The notes beneath the pieces were generated by a model. That model was given only the letters and a program-made list of their open reading frames with translations. It did not search any database and was not told the origin of the DNA. A DNA stretch of 64,000 bases. Source: Klebsiella quasipneumoniae subsp. quasipneumoniae (GTDB lineage Bacteria; Pseudomonadota; Gammaproteobacteria; Enterobacterales; Enterobacteriaceae). How positions within the stretch are numbered: position 1 is the stretch's first letter; the number at the start of each line of letters is the position of its first letter. This document shows positions 8,242 through 16,941 of the stretch, in pieces. The stretch is taken from assembly GCF_020525925.1 (NCBI RefSeq), contig NZ_CP084876.1:1178001-1242000 (forward strand). Reading direction: 5' to 3'. Made by a program: the position numbers and the translations under genes.

Positions 8242-9153
8242 ATGCATCACGACGCCAGCCTCAATATTCGTCAGCTGCAGGTTTTCGAGGCGGTGGCCCG
8301 CCTGGAGAGCTACAGCCGGGCCCAGCAGGAGCTGGGCATTTCGGTCTCCGCTATCAGCAATGCGATGTCGCAACTGGAGGGGCAGCTCGGCTTCACCCTC
8401 TGTCAGCGTGGGCGCGGCGGCTTTTCCTTAACGGAAAAAGGACAGCAGTTTTTACAGCAGGCGATCCGCGTGCTGAGCGAACTCAATGAGCTGGAGCGGC
8501 AGTCGGCCCTGCTCAAAGGGGAGCACAGCGGCACCCTGTGCATTTCGACGCTCGACTCCATCGAGACCGAAACGGCGCTCTCGCTGCCGGTGGTCTTGCG
8601 CAGCTTCAGCGACAAATTTCCCCATGTGCATATCAAACTGATTATTCGCACCCCGGCGGAGCAACTGAACGGGGTGCTGAACAACCATATCGACCTGGCA
8701 ATCGGCAGCTACAACTCGCAGGTGCATAACATCATCAGCGAGCCGCTGTATCGCGAGCAGCACTGGCTCTATTGCAGCGATCTGCACCCGATGTTCTTCA
8801 GCCGCCAGCTCGATAAAGAGCAGATCAGCCAGTGTCCGCTGGTGACCCGCAGCTACTGGAACACCAGCGATCTCCGCCGCCGGGGCTTCAGCAAAGGCAG
8901 CGCCACCGTTGAGACCGTCGACGCCCAGCTGCTGCTGATCCTCTCGGGGAAATATATTGGCTATCTGCCGGAGCATTACGCCTGGCCGTGGATCAAAGAG
9001 AACCGCCTGCGGGTGCTGTTGCCCAACGAGTTTGGCTTTCAGTCGCCGTTCTCGGCCATCTGTAAGCGCGGGCGCAGTAATGAACCCTATCTGAAAGCGT
9101 TCCGCGATCTGCTGAAGAAAAACACGGTGGCGCGGCCGAAGTGGAATTATTAA
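8242..9153 (+). CDS. LysR family transcriptional regulator
   Basis: 303 residues with an N-terminal winged helix-turn-helix (LNIRQLQVFEAVARLESYSR through SVSAISNAMSQLEGQLG) and a C-terminal LysR substrate-binding domain from about residue 95. It is transcribed divergently from the ureohydrolase/dioxygenase operon, the usual arrangement for a LysR protein controlling its neighbour in response to a pathway metabolite. No strong ribosome site is visible, so expression is probably low. Confidence 0.93.
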   Translation: MHHDASLNIRQLQVFEAVARLESYSRAQQELGISVSAISNAMSQLEGQLGFTLCQRGRGGFSLTEKGQQFLQQAIRVLSELNELERQSALLKGEHSGTLCISTLDSIETETALSLPVVLRSFSDKFPHVHIKLIIRTPAEQLNGVLNNHIDLAIGSYNSQVHNIISEPLYREQHWLYCSDLHPMFFSRQLDKEQISQCPLVTRSYWNTSDLRRRGFSKGSATVETVDAQLLLILSGKYIGYLPEHYAWPWIKENRLRVLLPNEFGFQSPFSAICKRGRSNEPYLKAFRDLLKKNTVARPKWNY

Positions 9154-9347
9154 GCGGGGCGGGCGCTTCCCTCCGCCGTGGTGGCGGGGTTCGCGCTCAG
9201 CGCGCGGTCCGGCGGGGGTGTTTTTCTGTTCAAAAAATGAACGGCGGCCGGTAGCCCGCTTGTGCTGGGGCTGCCGGGCAACTGCCTCCAGGTTATCCAC
9301 AGGGTTAGGGGCCGCTGATGTGGACAGGTCGCCGGGCGGTGGGCGGG

Positions 9348-9971
9348 TTAGCGATTCGCTTTGATGGTTTTTTCCGCGATCGAGAGGGTGGAGAGTTTAT
9401 GCAGGCAGATCAGCGCCAGACAAACCCCGCAGGCGAACAGATAACTTGCCATACAGAATTTTTGCAGACGGGATAAATGATTAATCCGCTCAATCACCGC
9501 CGGGCTGGCGAGGCCTTCATACAGGAAAGGCAAAGCCGTTAAGAAGCCGCCAATAAAATAGAGCGCCAGACTGATGACTTCGACGCATTTGCGATAGAGC
9601 CAGAAGCGATAGCCCGGCTTTTTCCATTTGAATATCCGCTTTTCATTATTGACGGAAATTAAATGCTGGCATTTGCTGTAATTATCAATATCGCTGACCG
9701 GATTTTTGCATTTCAACAGTATTTTTCTTTGTTCCATGGTCAGGTTTTTATCTTTGGTCAGCGCGGCGATACCATATTCGTACGCGATCCGTTGCAGATT
9801 AGGGTCGTCGCTGTTTTTATGCAGCGCAGCGGCGAACTCACTGATGTTTTTGCGCGAGGTGAATATTTTATCTTTAGGGAATACCCAGCCAGAACGCACG
9901 GCAAAAATTTGAATAATCAGCGGGATAATAGCGATAGCATATTTTAAGATCTCAGTCGGAATAATATTCAT
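9348..9971 (-). CDS. Hypothetical protein with three membrane segments
   Basis: 207 residues, family not recognised. A hydrophobic segment lies near the N-terminus (YAIAIIPLIIQIFAV). A soluble charged middle region has two cysteines in KCKNP and SKCQH. Two more membrane helices lie near the C-terminus (ISLALYFIGGFLTALPFL and FCMASYLFACGVCLALICL). The start at MNIIPTE is preferred over an ATG 19 codons upstream because AGGA lies just before it. It stands alone between the LysR gene and the flavin monooxygenase. The 194-base gap 9154-9347 holds only a single TTATCCACA match. Confidence 0.65.
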   Translation of the reverse strand: MNIIPTEILKYAIAIIPLIIQIFAVRSGWVFPKDKIFTSRKNISEFAAALHKNSDDPNLQRIAYEYGIAALTKDKNLTMEQRKILLKCKNPVSDIDNYSKCQHLISVNNEKRIFKWKKPGYRFWLYRKCVEVISLALYFIGGFLTALPFLYEGLASPAVIERINHLSRLQKFCMASYLFACGVCLALICLHKLSTLSIAEKTIKANR

Positions 9972-10142
9972 CTCCGTATTTTCCTTTCCATGATAACGGG
10001 GCGGGCTGAAATATACCTTAGCCATCATGATGGAGGGGTGTCAAATATCACGAGGCACGCCGGTATATTTTCCATGGCGAAAGGTGAGCGTCTGGTGAAA
10101 GAGGGGAGAGGGCGGTCGTGTCGACTAATGAACAAGAGAATA

Positions 10143-10165
10143 CTCCGCCGGCCTGGCCGGCGGAG
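10143..10165 (-). terminator. Strong hairpin after the flavin monooxygenase
   Basis: An 11-bp perfect GC-rich inverted repeat (CTCCGCCGGCC / GGCCGGCGGAG) with a one-base centre lies ten bases beyond the monooxygenase stop codon. It is followed on the minus strand by a T-containing but not pure U tract, so its efficiency as an intrinsic terminator is uncertain. Confidence 0.5.
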
Positions 10166-10175
10166 GGGGCGGCGT

Positions 10176-11297
10176 TTATATCGGTCTCGCCGTCAGGGTC
10201 ATCATATCGCCGATCGCCCGCTGGCGGTCAAAATGGCGATCGCGGTGGATCTCGCTCTCGCCCACCTGCAGCGAGGCGGCCCAGATCTGCTGACAGCGCG
10301 GCCGGCGGCGGGCGTCAAAATGCGCCAGCGCGGCTGCGACGCTGTCGGTCTGCTGCAGCGCTTCGCGCAGCACGATGGCATCCTCAATCGCCATGCCCGC
10401 CCCCTGACCGAGGTGCGGGGTGGTAGCGTGAACCGCGTCGCCCACCAGTACGACACGTCCCTGATACCAGGGATCGTCGACGAATAGCTCCTCCAGCGGC
10501 TTATAGACGACCTCGTCGTTGTTAACGATATGCTCGCGCAGGCTCCCCGGTAACCCCGCGCCGGGCGGCAGACGGCGGCGCATCTCTGCCGCCAGCTGGT
10601 CGCGGGCGTAGCGGGGGTTATCCGCTTCGTGGGAGGTGATAAACAGATACATCAGATCTTCCCCCAGCGGCACCAGCCCGCAGTTGCAGCTCTCGCCCAT
10701 AAAGCACATCAGATGGTCCACCTCCGGCGGACGCGGAAAGTTGTAGCGCCAAACGCCCTGACCGGTAAAGCGGGGACGATAGCGCTCGCCATACAGCATG
10801 CCGCGCACCCGGGAGTAGATCCCGTCGGCGCCTACCAGCAGATCGTAGCGCCCCTGGCCGCCGCGGCTGAAGCTCACCTCCACGGCATCGTCAACCTGAC
10901 GAAAGGCGTCAATACTCTCGCCAGTGGTCAGTCGGACCCCCAGCTCCCGGGCGGTGGAACAGAGGACGTTGTGCAGGGCCAGGCGGGAGATGCCGACGTT
11001 AGCCGGGAACTGTTCACCCGCCAGCCGCTGGCCGGGAAAGCTGGCCAGCTGGTGGCCGCTCAGGGTGTGCACTGAGACGCTGTCAAACGGCCAGGCGGCG
11101 TCCAGATAGCGTTCCAGCACCCCAAGCCGCTGCATTTCCCGCACGACATTGTTCTGCTGAATGATACCGACGCCGTAGACCCGCCACTGCGGCTGGATCT
11201 CCACCACGTCGACGGCGACGCCGGCCTGGCGGAGGGCGATGGCGGTGCACAGACCGCCGATGCCGCCGCCAACGATTAATACGTTATTGATGTTCAT
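10176..11297 (-). CDS. Group A FAD-dependent aromatic monooxygenase
   Basis: 373 residues of the p-hydroxybenzoate-hydroxylase-like flavoprotein family. It shows the FAD Rossmann motif GGGIGGLCTA near the N-terminus, the DG-type segment LLVGADGIYSRVR in the middle and the second FAD motif VVLVGDAVHATTPHLGQGAG. Enzymes of this family use NAD(P)H and oxygen to hydroxylate an activated aromatic ring. It is divergent from the LysR gene at 11483, which is followed by ring-cleavage genes. It is therefore probably the entry hydroxylase of that pathway; the aromatic substrate is unknown. Confidence 0.9.
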   Translation of the reverse strand: MNINNVLIVGGGIGGLCTAIALRQAGVAVDVVEIQPQWRVYGVGIIQQNNVVREMQRLGVLERYLDAAWPFDSVSVHTLSGHQLASFPGQRLAGEQFPANVGISRLALHNVLCSTARELGVRLTTGESIDAFRQVDDAVEVSFSRGGQGRYDLLVGADGIYSRVRGMLYGERYRPRFTGQGVWRYNFPRPPEVDHLMCFMGESCNCGLVPLGEDLMYLFITSHEADNPRYARDQLAAEMRRRLPPGAGLPGSLREHIVNNDEVVYKPLEELFVDDPWYQGRVVLVGDAVHATTPHLGQGAGMAIEDAIVLREALQQTDSVAAALAHFDARRRPRCQQIWAASLQVGESEIHRDRHFDRQRAIGDMMTLTARPI

Positions 11298-11363
11298 CGT
11301 AGCTGTTTTCTCCAGGGTACAGAGTAGAGGACGTTAACCAGGCCAGCGGCGCGCTGACTAATC

Positions 11364-11398
11364 GCGATAAAGAATGATCGCTATCGCAAAAAACGATA
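11364..11398. promoter_or_regulatory. Candidate LysR binding region
   Basis: Two adjacent inverted repeats sit between the divergent monooxygenase and LysR genes: GCGAT-N8-ATCGC at 11364-11381 and TATCG-N7-CGATA at 11382-11398. Such paired dyads in a divergent promoter are typical of LysR control. The overlapping word GCTATCGC (GCGATAGC on the other strand) recurs in related form upstream of the hydrolase gene and of the MFS gene. Confidence 0.4.
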
Positions 11399-11482
11399 TC
11401 GCCGTGGAAATTGAAAACAAAAAGTTGCAGAAAAGTTAAATTAAGCCACAGGATAAGCACGCCATTTCTCGCCGGGGGACCC

Positions 11483-12382
11483 ATGCGTTACCAACATCTT
11501 GATCTGAACTTACTGGTGGCACTGGATGTGTTACTCGATGAACAGAACATCACCCGCGCCGCGGGCCGGTTGCATATGACCCAGTCTGCCACCAGCGGGG
11601 TGCTCAACCGGCTACGCACCTACTTTGAGGACGATCTGCTCACCCAGGTGGGCAGAAAGATGCGGCCCACGCCGCTGGCGGAAGAGCTGCGGGAGCCGGT
11701 CCGCGACGTGCTGATGAAAATTCAGACCTCCATTGCCCGCCGGCCGGTGGATGAGCCGGCAACCAGTAAGCGCCATTTCCGCATTATGGCCTCGGATTAC
11801 GTTATCAACGTGATGCTGAAGGATGCGCTGCAGGCGGTACACCTGCAGGCGCCGAATATGACCTTTGAGTTTTTCTCGCCGGACGCCCAGTCCACCGGCA
11901 TGCTCAACCGCGGCGAGCTGGATATCATCGTGGCGCCGGAGCGTTTTATGGCCGCCGACCATCCCGCCGAAGCGCTGTTTGACGAAGAGTTTGTCTGCCT
12001 GGCCTGGGCGGACAATCCCCACACCGGCGAGGCGCTGACCCTTGAAGCTTGGCAACAGCTGGGGCACGTGTCGGTGGTCTTTGGCCGCGAGCGGCAGCCG
12101 GGGCTGGAGGGCAATCTGTTTGCCGAGTCGGGGCTGAGCCGCCGTATCGAGGTGGTGACCCACAGCTACCACTGCGTTCCGCAGCTGCTGATCGGCACCT
12201 CGCGGATCGCCACGCTGCACCGGCGGCTGGCGGAGCAGTACGCGGCGATGCTGCCGCTGCGTCTTTTCCCGGTCCCGGTGACGCTGCCGGTCATGCGCGA
12301 ATTTATTGGCTGGCACCGCTCGCTGGATAACGATCCTATCTTCGGCTGGCTGAAAGCGAAAATCGTCGCCAGCGCACGCTAA
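11483..12382 (+). CDS. LysR family transcriptional regulator (NodD/NahR-like)
   Basis: 299 residues starting MRYQHLDLNLLVALDVLLDE, the N-terminal form typical of the NodD/NahR/LinR branch of LysR regulators, many of which sense aromatic compounds. The helix-turn-helix includes NITRAAGRLHMTQSATSGVL. The effector domain follows from about residue 95. Start chosen at ATG 11483 after GGGGGAC. It is divergent from the flavin monooxygenase and lies 120 bases before the ring-cleavage operon, so it probably controls both. Confidence 0.93.
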   Translation: MRYQHLDLNLLVALDVLLDEQNITRAAGRLHMTQSATSGVLNRLRTYFEDDLLTQVGRKMRPTPLAEELREPVRDVLMKIQTSIARRPVDEPATSKRHFRIMASDYVINVMLKDALQAVHLQAPNMTFEFFSPDAQSTGMLNRGELDIIVAPERFMAADHPAEALFDEEFVCLAWADNPHTGEALTLEAWQQLGHVSVVFGRERQPGLEGNLFAESGLSRRIEVVTHSYHCVPQLLIGTSRIATLHRRLAEQYAAMLPLRLFPVPVTLPVMREFIGWHRSLDNDPIFGWLKAKIVASAR

Positions 12383-12502
12383 CCCACTGGTATTGCTCCC
12401 GTCGATACCTGACATCCTGAGACATGATTGGTCGCCCGCAGGTGCTTTATGTGACAGTGCCTGCGCTACAGCGATTGCGACTGAATGTTGAAGGATGACC
12501 CT

Positions 12503-13660
12503 ATGTTTCGCTATTTCCCTAAAAACTATGTCTGGAACCTGTCGGTGGATCTCTCCATCGAGATGGGCGCCCGCATCGGTGAGATCGAAGAGATGTGCGC
12601 GCCGCTATTGGCCGCGTCCGAGCATCCCGACGCCGAAGGCACCCGCGCGTTCCGGGAAACCTGGTCCCGCATGGCCGATAAATTATGCGCGCTGGCCGGC
12701 GAAGATGAGGCGCGGGGGCGGCGGCTGTCGGCAGGAGAGAAATATCTTCGGGCGGCCAACTATTACCTGACCTGCGAGCGCCTGCAGGCGCATGGCGCGC
12801 CGGACCGCGATGCGCTGTACCGCCGCTTTCTCGATGTCTTTGCCGCCGGGCTGCACCATACCCATGCCAACTGTCAGCGGGTGACTATTCCCTACGAGGG
12901 CAAAACCCTGTCGGCGCTTTACGTCCGCGCTGAAGGGGCGACCGGCCGCGCGCCGCTGCTGGTGCAGGTCAACGGTCTCGACTCCACCAAAGAGATGAAA
13001 TATCTGGTGGGGCTGCCGCAGTGGCTGGCGCGGCGCGGGGTCTCCTCGCTGGTGGTCGACCAGCCGGGAACCGGCGAAGCACTGCGTCTTCACGGCATGC
13101 AGGCCCGCTATGACAGCGAGCACTGGGCCAGCCGGATCGTTGACTGGTTGGAACAGCACCCGGAGGTGGATGCCGGGCGCATCGGCATGGAAGGGGTCTC
13201 GCTGGGCGGCTATTACTGCCCGCGGGCGGTGGCGTTTGAGCCGCGCTTCGCCTGCGGCGTGGTGTGGGGCGCCAATCACGACTGGCGGGAGGTACAGCAG
13301 CGCCGCCGCGAACGCGAAGGCGATTTTCCGGTACCGCACTACTGGCAGCATGTGCGCTGGGTGTGGGGGGGCGAGGATATCGACGCTTTTATGCGCATCG
13401 CGGAGAACGTCCATCTCGACGGCATTCTCGACCGCATACGGGTGCCTTTCCTCGTCACCCATGGTGAAAAGGACTCGCAGATCCCGGTGAAATGGGCGCA
13501 GCGCACCTACGACCAGCTGGTGAACAGCCCGCGCCGCGAGCTGAAAATTTTTACTGACCGCGAGGGCGGTGTGCAGCACTCCAGCTTCGACAACTCGATT
13601 AACGCCGGGCACTACATCGCTGACTGGGTGGCGGAAGCCCTCGGCGGCCGGGTGGCCTGA
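12503..13660 (+). CDS. Alpha/beta-fold hydrolase (FrsA/DUF1100-like)
   Basis: 385 residues with a helical N-terminal region of about 125 residues before the hydrolase core. The catalytic triad is readable: Ser in GVSLGGYY, Asp in THGEKDSQIPV and His in GGVQHSSFD. The layout resembles C-C bond hydrolases such as 2,6-dihydroxypseudooxynicotine hydrolase, recalled from family knowledge. The start after AAGGATGACCCT is well supported. First gene of a tight five-gene operon (12503-16718) with a ring-cleavage dioxygenase, so hydrolysis of a ring-fission product or of an acyl side chain is likely. Confidence 0.85.
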   Translation: MFRYFPKNYVWNLSVDLSIEMGARIGEIEEMCAPLLAASEHPDAEGTRAFRETWSRMADKLCALAGEDEARGRRLSAGEKYLRAANYYLTCERLQAHGAPDRDALYRRFLDVFAAGLHHTHANCQRVTIPYEGKTLSALYVRAEGATGRAPLLVQVNGLDSTKEMKYLVGLPQWLARRGVSSLVVDQPGTGEALRLHGMQARYDSEHWASRIVDWLEQHPEVDAGRIGMEGVSLGGYYCPRAVAFEPRFACGVVWGANHDWREVQQRRREREGDFPVPHYWQHVRWVWGGEDIDAFMRIAENVHLDGILDRIRVPFLVTHGEKDSQIPVKWAQRTYDQLVNSPRRELKIFTDREGGVQHSSFDNSINAGHYIADWVAEALGGRVA

Positions 13661-13682
13661 ACACGCATAAGGAACAACCGCG

Positions 13683-14603
13683 ATGAATATTCTTGGTCCG
13701 GATTATCTGGTATTTGGCGTCGATGACCTGGCGGGCTGCCGACAGTTTCTTCTCGACTACGGTTTACGCGAGCAGGAGAACGGTTTCTTTAGCGCGCTGG
13801 ATGGCACCGGGGTGCTGCTGCGGGAGCGTGACGATCCATCGCTGCCCGCGGCGCTGCCCAGCGGCAGCCAGCTGCGGGAAACCGTCTATGGCGTGGCGGA
13901 TAGCGCCACCCTTGAGGCGATCGCCGAGACGCTGCGCCGCGATCGCGAGGTGAAGCTCGGCGCCGACGGCGTGCTGCGCTGCGTCGATGATGCCGGCTTT
14001 GCCCTCGGGTTTCGCGTCAGCCAGCGCCAGCCGCTGCAGCGGGAAGGGGAGAAAATCAACGCCCCGGGGGATCGCGCCGGGCGGCCGGTCAACCAGACCG
14101 GGGCCAGCGCTGACATGGCGGCAGAGCCGCGCTCGCTCTCCCATGTGGTCTATTTTGTGCCGGACGCCGCGCGCGCGGAAGCCTTCTATCAACGGCTGGG
14201 CTTTGTCTGTACCGATCGCTTCACCCACGTTGGCCCCTTCCTGCGGCCCGCCGGCACTCAGGATCACCATACCCTGTTTCTGATCCAGGCCCCGCCGTTT
14301 ATGACCGGTATTGAACACTTTACCTTTCATCTCGGCGGCCCCACCGAGCTGATGATGGCCGGCAGCCGCTTTCAGCAGAAGGGGTATCAGACCTTCTGGG
14401 GGCCGGGGCGCCATCAGCTGGGATCGAACTGGTTCTGGTACTTCAACAGCCCGCTCGGGTGTCACATCGAATACGACGCCGATATGGATCAGCACGATGA
14501 CCACTGGCAGCCGCGCGAAGCGCTGCCGGGAGCCGATAACTCGCAATATTTCCTGCTGGGGTATCGCGAGAAGTGGGCCCCCGGTCCGGATAACGCCCGC
14601 TGA
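13683..14603 (+). CDS. VOC family extradiol-type dioxygenase
   Basis: 306 residues with two vicinal-oxygen-chelate modules, about 1-125 and 150-290, as in 2,3-dihydroxybiphenyl and catechol 2,3-dioxygenases. The C-terminal module keeps a plausible two-His-one-Glu iron site: His in LSHVVYFV, His in GIEHFTFHL and Glu in GCHIEYDADMD. This would open a catechol-type ring next to the hydroxyls. The stop codon overlaps the next start by one base (TGATG), so the Rieske protein is translationally coupled. The ring substrate is not known. Confidence 0.85.
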   Translation: MNILGPDYLVFGVDDLAGCRQFLLDYGLREQENGFFSALDGTGVLLRERDDPSLPAALPSGSQLRETVYGVADSATLEAIAETLRRDREVKLGADGVLRCVDDAGFALGFRVSQRQPLQREGEKINAPGDRAGRPVNQTGASADMAAEPRSLSHVVYFVPDAARAEAFYQRLGFVCTDRFTHVGPFLRPAGTQDHHTLFLIQAPPFMTGIEHFTFHLGGPTELMMAGSRFQQKGYQTFWGPGRHQLGSNWFWYFNSPLGCHIEYDADMDQHDDHWQPREALPGADNSQYFLLGYREKWAPGPDNAR

Positions 14604-14962
14604 TGGTTCGCCTGTGCCGTGCCGACATCCTGGCCGAGGGCCAGGCGCGGGGATTTGACCCTACGGGCAGCGGGCAGGCGACGGTGATTGCCTGCCGCTA
14701 TCAGGGAATGCTCTATCTGTGGCGTAACCGCTGTCCGCATCTGGATACCCCGATGAACTGGCGGCAGGACGCTTTTTTCAACGCCCGGGGCGACCGGCTG
14801 GTCTGCTTCGCCCACGGGGCGATTTTTATGCCGGACAGCGGCCTCTGCGTGCAGGGCGCCTGCGTAGGCCAACGTCTGAGTCCGCTGGCTGGCGATGTGG
14901 ACGCCGACGGCTGGCTCTGTCTGCTGGAGGAGGCAGGTCATGAAACTGGCAACACGAGATAA
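14603..14962 (+). CDS. Rieske [2Fe-2S] ferredoxin-like protein
   Basis: 119 residues holding a complete Rieske cluster site: Cys-X-His in NRCPHLDTP and Cys-X2-His in LVCFAHGAIF, followed by the glycine/proline turn region. Free-standing proteins of this size are electron carriers for ring-hydroxylating oxygenases, or stabilise the iron of extradiol dioxygenases. No Rieske oxygenase alpha subunit or dedicated reductase is in the window, so its partner may be the VOC dioxygenase with which its gene overlaps by one base. Its own end overlaps the next gene by 23 bases. Confidence 0.85.
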   Translation: MVRLCRADILAEGQARGFDPTGSGQATVIACRYQGMLYLWRNRCPHLDTPMNWRQDAFFNARGDRLVCFAHGAIFMPDSGLCVQGACVGQRLSPLAGDVDADGWLCLLEEAGHETGNTR

Positions 14963-15923
14963 TGGTGAACGCGACGGCTGCCTGGTGGTGGTCTCGGGGG
15001 ATTTGACGCTGATGGCCGATGCGGCGGATATCGCACCGACGCTTCAGCAGGCGCTGGAGCAGGCCGCGCGGGTCTGGCCTGCGCTGCAGGCGCGCTATCA
15101 GGCGCTCAATGCGCGCCGCTACCCGGCGGCGCAGCCCTATGATCCCCGGCGCCTGCTGGCGCCGCTGCCCCGCGCCTGGCAGTGGCTGGACGGTTCGGCC
15201 TTCCTCAGCCATGGCGAGCGCATGCAGCGGGCCTTTCATCTGCCGCCGATTGCCGGCGCCGACCAGACGCCGCTGATGTATCAGGGCAGCGGGGACGACT
15301 TTCTTGCCCCCCACGCCGGGATAGTCTGCCGCCGGGTCGAGGACGGTCTCGACTTTGAGGGCGAGTTCGCGGTGGTGGTGGACGAGGTGCCGCAGGGGTG
15401 CTCGCCGCAGCAGGCGCTGAGCTGTATCCGCCTGATCGTCTTGCTCAACGATATCAGTCTGCGGGCGCTGGCGCCGCGCGAGATGCAGACCGGGTTTGGT
15501 TTTATTCATGCCAAACCCGCCTCGGCCTTTGCGCCGGTGGCCCTTACCCCGGATGAACTGGGAGAGGCCTGGCAGCACGGGCGGGCGGCGCTGACGCTGC
15601 AGGTGACCCGCAATGGCGAGCCGTTTGGCTGCCAGTCGGGCAGCGAGATGCATTTCCATTTTGGCGAACTGATTGCCCATGCGGCGCAGACCCGCCGCCT
15701 GCGCGCCGGGACGGTGGTGGGTTCCGGTACGGTGTCCGGGCCGGACGCCAGCCGCGGCGCCAGCTGTATCGCCGAGGTGCGGGCCATAGAGATGCTGGCC
15801 TTCGGCGAGCCGCGCACGCCGTTTTTGTCCCCGGGGGAGCGGGTGACGATGGAAGCCCACGCCCCTGATGGCCGGCCGCTGTTTGGCGTGCTGGATCAAC
15901 ATGTTGTGATGTTAACGGAGTAA
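14940..15923 (+). CDS. Fumarylacetoacetate hydrolase family protein
   Basis: 327 residues of the FAH superfamily, which uses Mg or Mn to hydrolyse, decarboxylate or isomerise beta-keto products of ring fission. Metal-ligand segments are visible: Glu residues in LDFEGEFAVVVDE and Asp in LLNDISLR. Then come GFIHAKPAS and the C-terminal GSGTVSG typical of the fold. Start at ATG 14940 after GGAGGAGGCAGG overlaps the Rieske gene. It lies directly before the cyclase-family gene in the same operon and probably acts on the ring-opened product. Confidence 0.88.
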   Translation: MKLATRDNGERDGCLVVVSGDLTLMADAADIAPTLQQALEQAARVWPALQARYQALNARRYPAAQPYDPRRLLAPLPRAWQWLDGSAFLSHGERMQRAFHLPPIAGADQTPLMYQGSGDDFLAPHAGIVCRRVEDGLDFEGEFAVVVDEVPQGCSPQQALSCIRLIVLLNDISLRALAPREMQTGFGFIHAKPASAFAPVALTPDELGEAWQHGRAALTLQVTRNGEPFGCQSGSEMHFHFGELIAHAAQTRRLRAGTVVGSGTVSGPDASRGASCIAEVRAIEMLAFGEPRTPFLSPGERVTMEAHAPDGRPLFGVLDQHVVMLTE

Positions 15924-15926
15924 ACC

Positions 15927-16718
15927 ATGATCAATCTTTTACAGGGGCGTCGGCTGATCGACCTCTCCGTCACCCTGGATAACAATCCCTGGACCGACCC
16001 GCCGCCGCTGCTGCCGAACATTGAGTATCAGGATCATCAGCAGGGATGGCCGGAAATGGCGGCGATGTTTCCGGGACTGGAAAAAACGCAGATGCCGGGA
16101 GAGGAGGCCTGGGCCTCGGAGCGCCTGACCGTGACGCCGCACAATGGCACCCATATGGATGCTCCATGGCACTATAGCTCAACCACCAACGGCGGCGAAC
16201 CGGCGTTTGGCATCGATGAGCTGCCGCTGGAGTGGTGCCTGCGCCCCGGCGTCCGGCTGGATTTTCGCCATGTCGCCGACGGGGCGATCCTGCAGCCGGA
16301 GGATCTGCAGCGCGAGCTGGCGCGGATCGATTATCGCCTGTCGCCGCTGGATATTGTGTTAATCAATACCGCCGCCGGCGCCCGCTACGGCCAGCCGGAT
16401 TATCTGCAGCGCGGCTGCGGCATTGGCCGGGCGGCAACGCTGTGGCTGCTGGAGCAGGGGGTACGGGTGGTCGGCACCGACGCCTGGAGCTGGGATGCGC
16501 CCTTCCACTTTACCCGCGAACGCTTTCAGGCCAGCGGCGACGCCGGGCTGATCTGGGAAGGACATAAAGCCGGCAGGGAGATCGCCTATGGGCAAATGGA
16601 GAAGTTGAGCAACCTGGAACAGCTTCCCGACCACGGCTTCTGGGTGAGCTGTTTTCCCTACAAGATCCGCCGCGGCTCGGCCGGTTTTATCCGCGCGGTG
16701 GCGATTGTCGACGCCTGA
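15927..16718 (+). CDS. Cyclase-family metal-dependent hydrolase (kynurenine-formamidase-like)
   Basis: 263 residues with the signature HNGTHMDAPWHY of the cyclase/KynB family, in which His and Asp bind zinc or manganese. Members hydrolyse formamides, isatin or cyclic esters. Later ligands are likely in GTDAWSWDAPFHF. The start is three bases after the FAH gene with GGAGTAAACC before it. As the last gene of the ring-cleavage operon it could open a lactone or lactam, or hydrolyse an amide or acyl side chain. The substrate remains unknown. Confidence 0.88.
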   Translation: MINLLQGRRLIDLSVTLDNNPWTDPPPLLPNIEYQDHQQGWPEMAAMFPGLEKTQMPGEEAWASERLTVTPHNGTHMDAPWHYSSTTNGGEPAFGIDELPLEWCLRPGVRLDFRHVADGAILQPEDLQRELARIDYRLSPLDIVLINTAAGARYGQPDYLQRGCGIGRAATLWLLEQGVRVVGTDAWSWDAPFHFTRERFQASGDAGLIWEGHKAGREIAYGQMEKLSNLEQLPDHGFWVSCFPYKIRRGSAGFIRAVAIVDA

Positions 16719-16941
16719 AGGAGTCGATGGTTATGTTAATTTAATGTGAATGCATTGTATTAATTGTGATAGCAATCGCAGTCCATGCCACCTGCATCCG
16801 GTAGGGTAGAACGGTATGTGTGCTGAGTTCGCTGCGGCGTGTTCAGCCAGGATACCGGGGCGACAGAGCGCCTTTCTTTATCGATAAAAAATAGAACTGT
16901 AATTCATATTCTAAATAAAAAGAAGTGACGGAGAGCGGAAG

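Noticed and set aside
9293..9301. TTATCCACA, a perfect DnaA box, between the LysR gene and the hypothetical membrane protein
   Set aside because: A single copy with no clustered boxes, AT-rich unwinding region or replication genes nearby; expected by chance in a genome of this size.
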